The position numbers and the translations under genes were made by a program. A model generated the notes under the pieces. It was not told the DNA's origin and searched no databases. It saw only the letters and a program-made list of their open reading frames with translations. Below, piece after piece: positions 44,181 to 51,016 of a stretch of 64,000 nt of DNA; within the stretch, counting starts at the first letter, position 1, and the number at the start of each line of letters is the position of its first letter. The DNA lies in the NCBI GenBank assembly GCA_947626345.1, contig CANQSF010000001.1, forward strand, positions 124,001 through 188,000, written 5' to 3'. The DNA comes from an uncultured Oscillospiraceae bacterium. GTDB taxonomy: Bacteria > Bacillota > Clostridia > Oscillospirales > Oscillospiraceae.

Positions 44181-44217
44181 AAAAAAGCCCTTCCAGCTTG
44201 CTGGAAGGCGCTTTTTT
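44181..44217 (+). terminator. Terminator after rpsU
   Basis: An A-run, a stem CCTTCCAG with CTGGAAGG extended by GC pairs around a one-base bulge, a CTTG loop and TTTTTT. Confidence 0.92.
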
Positions 44218-44258
44218 ACATGGGCGCGGGCCTGATCTTGCCGAAGGAGGAGCTTTGC

Positions 44259-44696
44259 ATGGAACAGGGACTCATGACGCCCCTGCGGGCGCTGTATGAG
44301 AGCTATATCGCCAAGGGGATACAGCTGGAGCGGGACAAGAAGCCCGGCGCGGGCCTGCTGGGCCTGACCGCCGGACCCAAGGACGACCCCTGCCACAGGA
44401 AATTCCTGGACGATCTGCAGGAGCTGCTGGCCGGCGCCCAGGCGGCGGCGCTCCCCTCCGGCGAGGTGTGCCAGGCGCTGGCTTACATCTACCGGGCGCC
44501 TCTGGAGCACAAAGAGCCCTTGAGCGTGTATTGGGTGCTCCAGGCGGCCCATGGCGCCACGCTGGGCCTGATCGGCCTGCTGGAGCCGGCGGACGCCCGG
44601 ACGCTCCGGGACGATTTCGCAAGGATGTACCGCCGCTGGGAGCGGCTGCCCGCCCAGAAAAAAGTCCTGGAGGCGCTGGAAAAGGCCGCCGAGTGA
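44259..44696 (+). CDS. Conserved-looking hypothetical protein, 145 residues
   Basis: I do not recognise this protein. It is soluble, has no signal peptide, and is predicted mainly helical. Visible features are YESYIAKGIQLERDKKPGAG (about 14-33), CHRKFLDDLQELL (about 47-59) and an alanine-rich centre with LAYIYRAPLEHKEPLSVYWV. Codon use fits the host. ATG 44259 follows GAAGGAGGAG. It lies alone between the rpsU terminator and its own terminator, which has overrun the end of an XRE gene remnant. Confidence 0.65.
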   Translation: MEQGLMTPLRALYESYIAKGIQLERDKKPGAGLLGLTAGPKDDPCHRKFLDDLQELLAGAQAAALPSGEVCQALAYIYRAPLEHKEPLSVYWVLQAAHGATLGLIGLLEPADARTLRDDFARMYRRWERLPAQKKVLEALEKAAE

Positions 44697-44708
44697 TCGA
44701 TAGCGAAG

Positions 44709-44748
44709 GATCCCCCGCCGCAGACGATGCAGCGGGGGATCTTCTTTC
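44709..44748 (+). terminator. Terminator after the hypothetical gene
   Basis: GATCCCCCGC (44709-44718) pairs with GCGGGGGATC (44732-44741), followed by TTCTTTCC. Its right arm overlaps the truncated XRE frame on the other strand. Confidence 0.75.
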
Positions 44749-44870
44749 CTGTTTCGATAGAGCTGATCGTATTCCGGGACACACCGACCATTTCGGCCAG
44801 CTGGCTCTGCGATGTTTTCAGTTCTGTCCTTGCCTCCTTAAGACGGTTTTAATATAAGTTTGTCACCCAT
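44735..44870 (-). pseudogene. Remnant of a small XRE-family regulator
   Basis: On the minus strand, ATG 44868-44870 begins MGDKLILK and then reaches TAA two codons later. With two bases missing in the A-run near 44848, the frame continues RLKEARTELKTSQSQLAEMV and GVSRNTISSIETG, an unmistakable HTH of the short XRE proteins that partner small membrane proteins. After SSIETGKK the homology stops and runs into the neighbouring terminator hairpin. So the gene is both frameshifted and 3' truncated. Confidence 0.75.
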
Positions 44871-44883
44871 ATCATCCACCGCC

Positions 44884-45219
44884 TCACAGGATCGTAGATG
44901 ATGCGATCAAATTATAAATATGGTATCCGGACATTACTGCCACGATCAAAGTATATAACAAAGCCGCTAAGAGTTCCCCTCTGAGGCGGAGTTTTATATA
45001 TTTGACCCAATGATCGATCATGTCTGCGCTGAAAACAAGCGCCCACATTCCAAAGTTCAATCCGCCGCCGGTAATTATCTGCACGACGAAAAATATGCCG
45101 GCAATAACCATCATTACAACAGTCGTGATCGAACCTGCAAGCTTCGAGATATCGATGCCGTAAAGGTCTTTGTTTTTGTTCTCGGCCCGGCTTCTTGCTA
45201 AGATCTCTTCCTTGTTCAT
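44884..45219 (-). CDS. DUF6442-like small membrane protein
   Basis: A 111-residue protein with a polar, charged N-terminus (MNKEEILARSRAENKNKDLY) and three hydrophobic helices (about 36-55, 58-75 and 89-108). This resembles DUF6442 proteins, which are usually encoded next to a short XRE regulator and have no assigned function. I use ATG 45217-45219 behind GGAGG rather than the ATG five codons upstream. The XRE remnant follows 14 bases downstream, so the original operon was membrane protein then regulator. The control region carries three palindromes. Confidence 0.78.
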   Translation of the reverse strand: MNKEEILARSRAENKNKDLYGIDISKLAGSITTVVMMVIAGIFFVVQIITGGGLNFGMWALVFSADMIDHWVKYIKLRLRGELLAALLYTLIVAVMSGYHIYNLIASSTIL

Positions 45220-45242
45220 AATGGAGACCTCCAACTTGTACT

Positions 45243-45319
45243 GCCAAGTTTTATTGGCGTGTCTTGATTATAACGCCGCCAAGTTTTCTTGTCAATACAT
45301 ATTGCCAAGTTTTCTTGGA
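45243..45319. promoter_or_regulatory. Three operator-like palindromes over the DUF6442 promoter
   Basis: GCCAAGTTTTATTGGC (45243-45258), GCCAAGTTTTCTTGTC (45278-45293) and GCCAAGTTTTCTTGGA (45304-45319) share CCAAG-N4-CTTGG. The middle copy covers the -35 and part of the spacer; the others lie on each side. This is a classic repressor array for the XRE protein whose gene is now broken. Confidence 0.72.
45267..45295 (-). promoter_or_regulatory. Consensus promoter of the DUF6442 gene
   Basis: On the minus strand, TTGACA (45290-45295), a 17-bp spacer and TATAAT (45267-45272). Confidence 0.9.
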
Positions 45320-45411
45320 CTTTCGTTATTGACCGTATATGAAAGTCCGCAAGGAGGTGGTAATGCTCTGCGGCGATCGCAGAAACGCAGCGGGGCGGCG
45401 CCCTGTGCCCG

Positions 45412-46632
45412 TTACCGGTCCGCGAAGGAGCATTTTTCCCGGGGCATGTCCTCGGAGCGGGTGGCACCCAGGTAGCGGATGCTCTCCCGGCCGTATTTTT
45501 CCCGGATGGCGTCCACCGCCGCGTCGATGCGCCGCAGGCCGTCCAGCCGGGCATAGTCGGTGAAGAGATCCGTCTGCTCCGGCTCGGCGGCGGGGCGCAG
45601 GCGGCCCGCCCGCAGGCCGATGCCCCGCAGGGCCCTGGGCCAGGCGTGCAGCGCCCGGAACAGGGCCAGGGCGGTCCGATAGAGCTCCCGGGTGACGTCG
45701 GTGGGCCGCTCCAGCACCGCCTGGTGGCTGGTCCAGTCCAGGGTGTCCGCGTCCCGGGCAGACACCTCGATGAGTCCCGCCTTCACCTGACCGGCCCGGA
45801 GCCGGCCGCCCACCTCCTCCGCCAGGGCCAGCAGCACCGCCCGCACGTCGTCCTCGCACGTCAGGTCCCGGGGCGGGGTGGTGGAGCAGCCCATGCTCTT
45901 CTGGGGCGGCGGGCAGTCGAAGCGGCGCACGGGGCTGTCGTCCCAGCCGTTGGCGTAGCGGTACAGCGTCAGGCCGCTCTTGCCCAGCCGGGCCCGCAGA
46001 CAGTCCGGGTCGGCCTGGGCCAGCTGGCCGACGGTGCGCACGCCCATGCCCGCCAGGGCACGGGTGGAGGCGGGGCCCGCAAACAGCAGCGCGCTCACCG
46101 GCAGCGGCCATATCCGCTGGCGGAAGTTGTCCCGGCCGAACACCGTCACCGCGTCCGGCTTGCGGTAGTCGGAGCCCAGCTTGGCGAAGGCCTTGTTCCA
46201 GCTCACCCCCACGCTCACCGTCAGGCCCAGCTCAGCCCGTATCCGCCGGCGGATCTCCTGGGCGGCCAGGTATCCGTCCTTCCAGGTGTGGCAGCCGGTG
46301 ATGTCCAGCCAGCTCTCGTCCAGGCCGAAGGGCTCCTGCCGGTCGGTGAAATCGGCGTAGATGGCCCGGGCGGCCCGGGAAAAGCGCTCGTATTTCTCGT
46401 AGTGGGGCCTGAGGACGGTCAGCTCCGGGCACAGCTGCCGGGCCTGCCAGAGGACCATGCCCGTCTTCACCCCGCAGCGCTTGGCCTCGTCGCTTTTGGC
46501 GAGAATGATCCCGTGGCGGGCCTCCACGTCCCCGCCCACCGCCACCGGCCTTCCCCGCAGCTCCGGCCGGTCTAAAAGCTCGATGCTCACGTAGCAGGCG
46601 TTGATATCCGAATGTAAGATCGTCCGTTCCAT
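45412..46632 (-). CDS. dinB: DNA polymerase IV, Y family
   Basis: A 406-residue translesion polymerase. The N-terminal ILHSDINACYVSIELLDRPE (5-24) holds the first catalytic Asp. GRPVAVGGDVEARHGIILAK follows, then GLDESWLDIT with the catalytic Asp-Glu pair, and SVGVSWNKAFAKLGSDYRKP. The C-terminal little-finger domain ends with YLGATRSEDM. I start it at ATG 46632 because the predicted promoter places transcription initiation at that base and there is no ribosome site. An ATG three codons upstream lies inside the -10. It is divergent from an S24 regulator. Confidence 0.92.
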   Translation of the reverse strand: MERTILHSDINACYVSIELLDRPELRGRPVAVGGDVEARHGIILAKSDEAKRCGVKTGMVLWQARQLCPELTVLRPHYEKYERFSRAARAIYADFTDRQEPFGLDESWLDITGCHTWKDGYLAAQEIRRRIRAELGLTVSVGVSWNKAFAKLGSDYRKPDAVTVFGRDNFRQRIWPLPVSALLFAGPASTRALAGMGVRTVGQLAQADPDCLRARLGKSGLTLYRYANGWDDSPVRRFDCPPPQKSMGCSTTPPRDLTCEDDVRAVLLALAEEVGGRLRAGQVKAGLIEVSARDADTLDWTSHQAVLERPTDVTRELYRTALALFRALHAWPRALRGIGLRAGRLRPAAEPEQTDLFTDYARLDGLRRIDAAVDAIREKYGRESIRYLGATRSEDMPREKCSFADR

Positions 46633-46639
46633 GGAGATC

Positions 46640-46668
46640 ATTATAAATCTCTTAGCTGGAGAAGTAAA
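46640..46668 (-). promoter_or_regulatory. Promoter of dinB, predicted leaderless
   Basis: On the minus strand, TTTACT (46663-46668), a 17-bp spacer and TATAAT (46640-46645). Seven bases separate the -10 from the ATG, so the transcript would begin at the start codon. Confidence 0.6.
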
Positions 46669-46686
46669 GAGTAAAATTCTCCCAAT

Positions 46687-46700
46687 AAGAGATAACTCTT
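46687..46700. promoter_or_regulatory. Palindrome between dinB and the S24 regulator, likely operator
   Basis: AAGAGATAACTCTT has perfect AAGAG and CTCTT arms. It touches the -35 of the S24 gene. Further AAGAG or CTCTT half-sites lie at 46649-46653 and 46667-46671 near the dinB promoter. Confidence 0.55.
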
Positions 46701-46727
46701 GCAAACAGCCGCCAGGCACGGTATACT
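46699..46727 (+). promoter_or_regulatory. Promoter of the S24 regulator gene
   Basis: TTGCAA at 46699-46704, a 17-bp spacer and TATACT at 46722-46727. Confidence 0.7.
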
Positions 46728-46751
46728 GTATCCAAAAGGAGGGCATACGCT

Positions 46752-47426
46752 ATGGTGGACGATATCGGCGGCAAAATGGCCGCTCTGCGGCGGCAGGCGG
46801 GGCTCTCTCAGAAGGAGCTGGCCCAGCGGCTGACGGCGCTGGGGGAGCCGGTGAGCGACAAGGCGCTCTCCAAATGGGAGAAAAATGCCACCCAGCCCTC
46901 GGCGCGGCAGTTTTTGCTGCTGTGCCGGGCGCTGGAGGTATCCGATATATCGGGGGAGTTTTTGGGCGCGGGACTGGCCCGGGGGCTGGACGGCGCGGGC
47001 CGGCGGAAGCTGGCGGAGTACGCGGAGCTGCTGCGGCGAAGCGGGCTGTATGAGCCCAAGCCGGAGCGGGGCAGGGCCATCCGCCTCTACACCCTGGCGG
47101 CCAGCGCGGGCCCCGGACAGTTTTTGGACGACGGGGACTTTACGTGGATCGACGCCGCCGGGGCGCCGGAGGGCGCGGACTTCGCCGTGCGGGTGGCCGG
47201 GGACAGCATGGAGCCCCGGTACCGGGACGGCCAGACCGTATACGTGCACCAGTGCCTCGCGGTGGAGGACGGCCAGGTCGGGCTGTTTGCCTGGCAGGGC
47301 AGCGGCTACGTCAAGGTGCTGCATGACCGGCCGGAGGGCGTGTGTCTGCACAGCCTGAACCCGGCCTATGCCGACATCTCCATCCCGGAGCCCGGCCAGC
47401 TGCGGGTGTTCGGAAGAGTACTGTAA
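46752..47426 (+). CDS. LexA-like XRE regulator with S24 peptidase domain
   Basis: A 224-residue regulator. The N-terminal Cro/C1 HTH (about 8-60, LSQKELAQRLTALGEPVSDK) is followed by a C-terminal S24 domain. Its catalytic Ser152 lies in VAGDSMEPRYRDGQ and Lys188 in GYVKVL. A possible self-cleavage Ala-Gly is at 119-120 (LAASAGPG). Such proteins work like LexA or phage repressors: RecA-ssDNA triggers cleavage and derepression. Divergent placement from dinB suggests it controls that gene. ATG 46752 follows AAAAGGAGG. Confidence 0.85.
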   Translation: MVDDIGGKMAALRRQAGLSQKELAQRLTALGEPVSDKALSKWEKNATQPSARQFLLLCRALEVSDISGEFLGAGLARGLDGAGRRKLAEYAELLRRSGLYEPKPERGRAIRLYTLAASAGPGQFLDDGDFTWIDAAGAPEGADFAVRVAGDSMEPRYRDGQTVYVHQCLAVEDGQVGLFAWQGSGYVKVLHDRPEGVCLHSLNPAYADISIPEPGQLRVFGRVL

Positions 47427-47438
47427 GGAGCGAAGGAT

Positions 47439-48533
47439 ATGAAACTGGACTGGAAGACCTGCCGGCGGGCGGGCGTCGCGGCGTTTTTGCTGTATCTGGC
47501 GATCTACTACTGGGAGACCGTGTCGGGGCTGCTGAGCCTGCTGCTGGGGGCGTGCGTGCCTCTGGTGCTGGGCGGGGCCATCGCCTATCTGATCAATATC
47601 CTGATGACCTTTTATGAGCGCCACTGGTTCCCGAAGAGCAAGGCGAAGGCCGCCGCGGTCTCCCGCCGGCCGGTGTGCATGCTGGCGGCGCTGCTGACGG
47701 TGGTGCTGGTGCTGGTCCTGGTGGTACAGATGGTGGTGCCGGAGTTCATCTCCTGCGTCAACGCCCTGATCCGGCAGGCACCGGCGGCGATGAACGAGCT
47801 GCTGGGCAACGAGGCCATCGAAAGGCTCATCCCGGCGGACATCGAGCAGCGCCTGGCCGCCATCGACTGGAACGCGCTGGTGAGCAGCATCGGAAAGATC
47901 CTGCTGGGCGGCTTCACCGGAGCGGTCAACGCCGTCGGCTCCATCTTCTCCGGTACGGTGACGGCGCTGTTCGCGCTGATCTTCGCGGTGTATATCCTGC
48001 TGGGCAAGGACACCCTGCGCCGGCAGTGTGAACGGCTGATGGACGGCTACCTGCCGGAGAAGTGGCGGGGCCGGGTGCGCTACGCCCTGGGAGTGCTCAA
48101 CCGCAGCTTCCGCAGCTACGTGGTGGGCCAGTGCACCGAGGCGGTGATCCTGGGCGGACTGTGCATGGCGGGCATGAGCCTGCTGGGCTTCCCCTACGCC
48201 GCCATGATCGGCGCGCTGGTGGGCGTGACGGCCCTGATCCCCGTGGCGGGGGCCTACATCGGCGCGGGGGTGGGCGCGTTCATGATCCTGTCCGTGTCCG
48301 CGGAGAAGGCCCTGTGGTTTTTGGTGTACATCGTGGTGCTGCAGCAGCTGGAGGGCAACCTGATCTATCCGCGGGTGGTGGGCTCCTCCATCGGCCTGCC
48401 GGGCATCTTCGTGCTGGCGGCGGTGACCGTGGGCGGCGCCATGTTCGGCGTGCTGGGGATGCTGCTGGGCGTGCCGCTGGTGGCGGCGCTGTATCAGGCG
48501 CTGCGGGACGACCTGGACCGCCGGGGCGCTTGA
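47439..48533 (+). CDS. AI-2E family transporter
   Basis: A 364-residue membrane protein of the AI-2E (UPF0118) family with about seven to eight hydrophobic helices. The C-terminal EGNLIYPRVVGSSIGLPGIF (about 309-328) is the family signature. Members export small molecules or act as Na+/H+ antiporters; the substrate here is unknown. It starts 12 bases after the S24 regulator gene and may be co-transcribed with it. A strong bidirectional terminator follows. Confidence 0.9.
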   Translation: MKLDWKTCRRAGVAAFLLYLAIYYWETVSGLLSLLLGACVPLVLGGAIAYLINILMTFYERHWFPKSKAKAAAVSRRPVCMLAALLTVVLVLVLVVQMVVPEFISCVNALIRQAPAAMNELLGNEAIERLIPADIEQRLAAIDWNALVSSIGKILLGGFTGAVNAVGSIFSGTVTALFALIFAVYILLGKDTLRRQCERLMDGYLPEKWRGRVRYALGVLNRSFRSYVVGQCTEAVILGGLCMAGMSLLGFPYAAMIGALVGVTALIPVAGAYIGAGVGAFMILSVSAEKALWFLVYIVVLQQLEGNLIYPRVVGSSIGLPGIFVLAAVTVGGAMFGVLGMLLGVPLVAALYQALRDDLDRRGA

Positions 48534-48561
48534 GAAACGCCGGCTGAAAAGAGGATAAAAC

Positions 48562-48602
48562 GGACGCCCTGTCCCGAGAGGACAGGGCGTCCCATATGTT
48601 TT
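48562..48602. terminator. Terminator between the AI-2E gene and the COG0523 pair
   Basis: A perfect 13-bp stem GGACGCCCTGTCC (48562-48574) with GGACAGGGCGTCC (48580-48592), followed by CATATGTTTTTT on the right and a shorter T stretch on the left strand. It can serve both convergent genes. Confidence 0.85.
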
Positions 48603-48612
48603 TTACGGCCGC

Positions 48613-49557
48613 TCAGTAGAAGGTCGCCACAGGCTGGGCGGGGGGCGCGGCGGTCTCCAGATCGATGACCGTCAGCACCGGGCCGCGCTTGCCGTAGCCC
48701 TTGTGCCACTTCAGCTCCACCGTGGCGGTGACGGTGATCCACTGGCCCTTTTGGAGCCGGGCCGCGTCGGGCCAGCGGCATATCAGGCCGGTGAACTGGA
48801 TGTCGTTGGCGCAGCAGGTCATCAGCTGCCGGCCGAAGACGAAGCTGTCGGAGGACAGGCGGGGGCTCTTGGCCACCAGGCCCTTGTAGCGCAGGGTCTT
48901 GCCGTCGTATTTTTCAAAGTCCTCGGACAGGTCCGCGTAAAACAGCGCGTAGTCCTCGTCCTTGATCTCCACCACCGGCGCGTTCAGGTCGAAGGGCAGG
49001 GGGTCCTCGATCTCGTCGTACTCCACCTTGCCGTCAGGGGCCTCGTAGGCGATGTCGCACCGGCGGTTGGCCGCGCGGACGATCTTGTGCAGCTCCATGC
49101 GGTCGGCGGTGGGCTTGCAGCGGTTGAACACCACCAGCTCGCAGCTTTTCAGCTTGTCGTACACCAGCTGGCGCATGTTGGCGTTGTAGCTGGGGAAGGT
49201 GTTGGCGTCGCAGAACAAAAACTCCTGCGCCACCACCCAGGCCTCCGGCATGCGCTGATAGAGGCTGTCCAGCATCCACATGCCGTTATACTCCACCAGC
49301 ACCCGCTCGGCCTTATGCTTTTTCAGCAGGGCCTCCAGAGGGGCGGGCTGAAGGTCCTCTTCGCTCTCTACGGTCTCGATGAACACGTTCCTGCCGGAGA
49401 AGCTGTCCGGCTCGTATTCCTCCACGCCCTCCTCGCACAGCAGCAGCAGCGTCCGCTCACCCTGGTTGAAGCGGGGGTCCTCCAGGGTCTCCTGGATGAA
49501 CTTCGTCTTGCCGGCTTCCAGAAAGCCGGTGAAGAGATAGACCGGTACCTGCCTCAC
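48613..49557 (-). CDS. COG0523-like GTPase fused to a DUF1980-like domain
   Basis: A 314-residue protein. The N-terminal half is a CobW-type GTPase with Walker A GFLEAGKTKF (11-20) and the variant GTPase segment ELVVFNRCKPTADRMELH. The C-terminal half, with DFEKYDGKTLRYKGLVAKSP, then FVFGRQLMTCCANDIQFTGL and GQWITVTATVELK, matches the DUF1980 domain of YcgQ-type proteins that partner the UPF0718 permeases. The start is GTG 49555-49557, overlapping the stop of the upstream GTPase gene by four bases. The two probably act in one metal-handling pathway. Confidence 0.75.
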   Translation of the reverse strand: MRQVPVYLFTGFLEAGKTKFIQETLEDPRFNQGERTLLLLCEEGVEEYEPDSFSGRNVFIETVESEEDLQPAPLEALLKKHKAERVLVEYNGMWMLDSLYQRMPEAWVVAQEFLFCDANTFPSYNANMRQLVYDKLKSCELVVFNRCKPTADRMELHKIVRAANRRCDIAYEAPDGKVEYDEIEDPLPFDLNAPVVEIKDEDYALFYADLSEDFEKYDGKTLRYKGLVAKSPRLSSDSFVFGRQLMTCCANDIQFTGLICRWPDAARLQKGQWITVTATVELKWHKGYGKRGPVLTVIDLETAAPPAQPVATFY

Positions 49558-50726
49558 AGCCCGAACAGCTCCTTCACGGCGGCCTCGTTGAGCTGAGCGC
49601 CGATGACGCACACCCGGCCGGCCACGTTGGCGGGGCCGGTGCGGACGTTCTTCTCGCCGGGGGTGTAGTCAAAGTGGACCCAGGTGCCGTCCGGCGCGGA
49701 CACATAGCCCTTGGCCCGGATGATCAGGCCGTAGGCGTTCTCGTCGTCCAGCCGGTCCAGGATGGCGTCGATGTCCGCGGCGGTATACTGCTTGCCGGTC
49801 TCCGCGCCCCAGCTCTGGAACACCTCGTCCGCGTCGTGGCCGTGATGGTGATGATGGTGGTGGTGATGATGGCACTCGTGATCGCCGTGGTCATGATCGT
49901 CGTGGTCGTCATCGTCATGGTCATGGTGGTGATGGCAGCACTCGTGATCGTGATCATCGTCATCATCGTCGTCGTCATGATGGTGATGATGGCAGCACTC
50001 ATGGTCGTGGTCATCGTCATCATCGTCATGATGGTGATGATGGTGGCAGCCGCACTCGTCATCGTCCTCGTCGTCCTCTTCCGCTTCCTCCCGGTAATGC
50101 TCCTCCAGCAGGGCGGCCAGCTCGGCGGAGATGGAGTTGCGCTTGTCGATGGCGTCCAGGATCTGCTGGCCGGTGAGGGCGTCCCAGTCGGTGGTGATGA
50201 TGACCGCGTCGGGGTTCTTCTCCCGCAGCAGGGCCTCGGCCTGGGCCAGCTTCTCCTGGCTCATGCCGGCGGTGCGGCTGAGGACGATGCAGTTGGCGGA
50301 CTGGACCTGGTTGTTGAAGAACTCGCCGAAGTTCTTCATGTACATCTTCGCCTTGGTGGCGTCCACCACGGTGGTGAGCCCGCCCAGGACGAACTGATCC
50401 CCGGCGGACTGGACGGCCGCCACGATCTCGGACAGCTTGCCCACGCCGGAGGGCTCGATGAGGATGCGGTCGGGCTGGTACTGCTCCGCCACCATCTTCA
50501 GCGCCTTGCGGAAGTCGCCGGTGAGGCTGCAGCAGATGCAGCCGGACTCCAGTTCGTTGACGATGACGCCGGCGTCCTTCAAAAAGCCGCCGTCCACGCC
50601 GATCTCGCCGAACTCGTTTTCGATCAGCACCAGCTTCTGGCCGTTGTAGCCGTCGGCCAGGAGCTTTTTGATGAGTGTGGTCTTTCCGGCGCCCAAGAAG
50701 CCGGAGAAGATATCGATCCGTGTCAT
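49554..50726 (-). CDS. COG0523 GTPase with long His/Asp/Cys metal-binding stretch
   Basis: A 390-residue CobW-family metal chaperone GTPase. Walker A is GFLGAGKTTLIK (9-20), ENEFGEIGVD follows, and the CxCC metal motif is GCICCS (62-67). Between about residues 215 and 298 lies an extreme low-complexity stretch of His, Asp and Cys, including several ECC and ECHH units. The C-terminal CobW domain (about 300-390) has RLDDENAYGLIIRAKGYV. COG0523 proteins move Zn, Co or Ni into client enzymes; this one probably buffers Zn. ATG 50724-50726 follows AAAGGCG. Confidence 0.88.
   Translation of the reverse strand: MTRIDIFSGFLGAGKTTLIKKLLADGYNGQKLVLIENEFGEIGVDGGFLKDAGVIVNELESGCICCSLTGDFRKALKMVAEQYQPDRILIEPSGVGKLSEIVAAVQSAGDQFVLGGLTTVVDATKAKMYMKNFGEFFNNQVQSANCIVLSRTAGMSQEKLAQAEALLREKNPDAVIITTDWDALTGQQILDAIDKRNSISAELAALLEEHYREEAEEDDEDDDECGCHHHHHHDDDDDDHDHECCHHHHHDDDDDDDDHDHECCHHHHDHDDDDHDDHDHGDHECHHHHHHHHHHGHDADEVFQSWGAETGKQYTAADIDAILDRLDDENAYGLIIRAKGYVSAPDGTWVHFDYTPGEKNVRTGPANVAGRVCVIGAQLNEAAVKELFGL
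49835..50070 (-). repeat. Low-complexity coding repeat (His/Asp/Cys)
   Basis: A run of ATG/GTG/GTC-type triplets on the plus strand is the coding strand complement of the His, Asp and Cys codons in the COG0523 gene. It is repetitive enough to vary in length between strains. Confidence 0.9.
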
Positions 50727-50734
50727 AGATGTTC

Positions 50735-50796
50735 GCCTTTCTGGTATTGAAAATGGAATATAATAAACTGTTAACAACTTTCAGCGGCAGAAAGGC
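50735..50796 (-). promoter_or_regulatory. Inverted repeat covering the ribosome site of the COG0523 gene
   Basis: GCCTTTCTG (50735-50743) and CAGAAAGGC (50788-50796) form a 9-bp inverted repeat 44 bp apart. In the minus-strand mRNA the downstream arm contains the Shine-Dalgarno sequence, so folding would hide it. No Zur-type operator was recognised. Confidence 0.4.
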
Positions 50797-51016
50797 TATA
50801 ATGTCTTCCTGCGAAATACGTGAGATCGTGTACAAAGCACTTTGACTATTATAGCACGGTTTTCCTATAAAGAAAAGAAAAAACCGCAAGATATCCCGCC
50901 GCGGGGCCGGATTGTCGATTGTGACTATGGCATAATCCGTCCGCGTGTGGTATACTAAGCAAATGATCGTGACAAATCCTATCCCGCGGGATGGGAGCCA
51001 ATGGAGAATGGAACTT

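Noticed and set aside
46633..46751. A classical Gram-positive SOS box (CGAAC-N4-GTTCG)
   Set aside because: No such sequence occurs between dinB and the S24 gene; only AAGAG/CTCTT palindromes are present.
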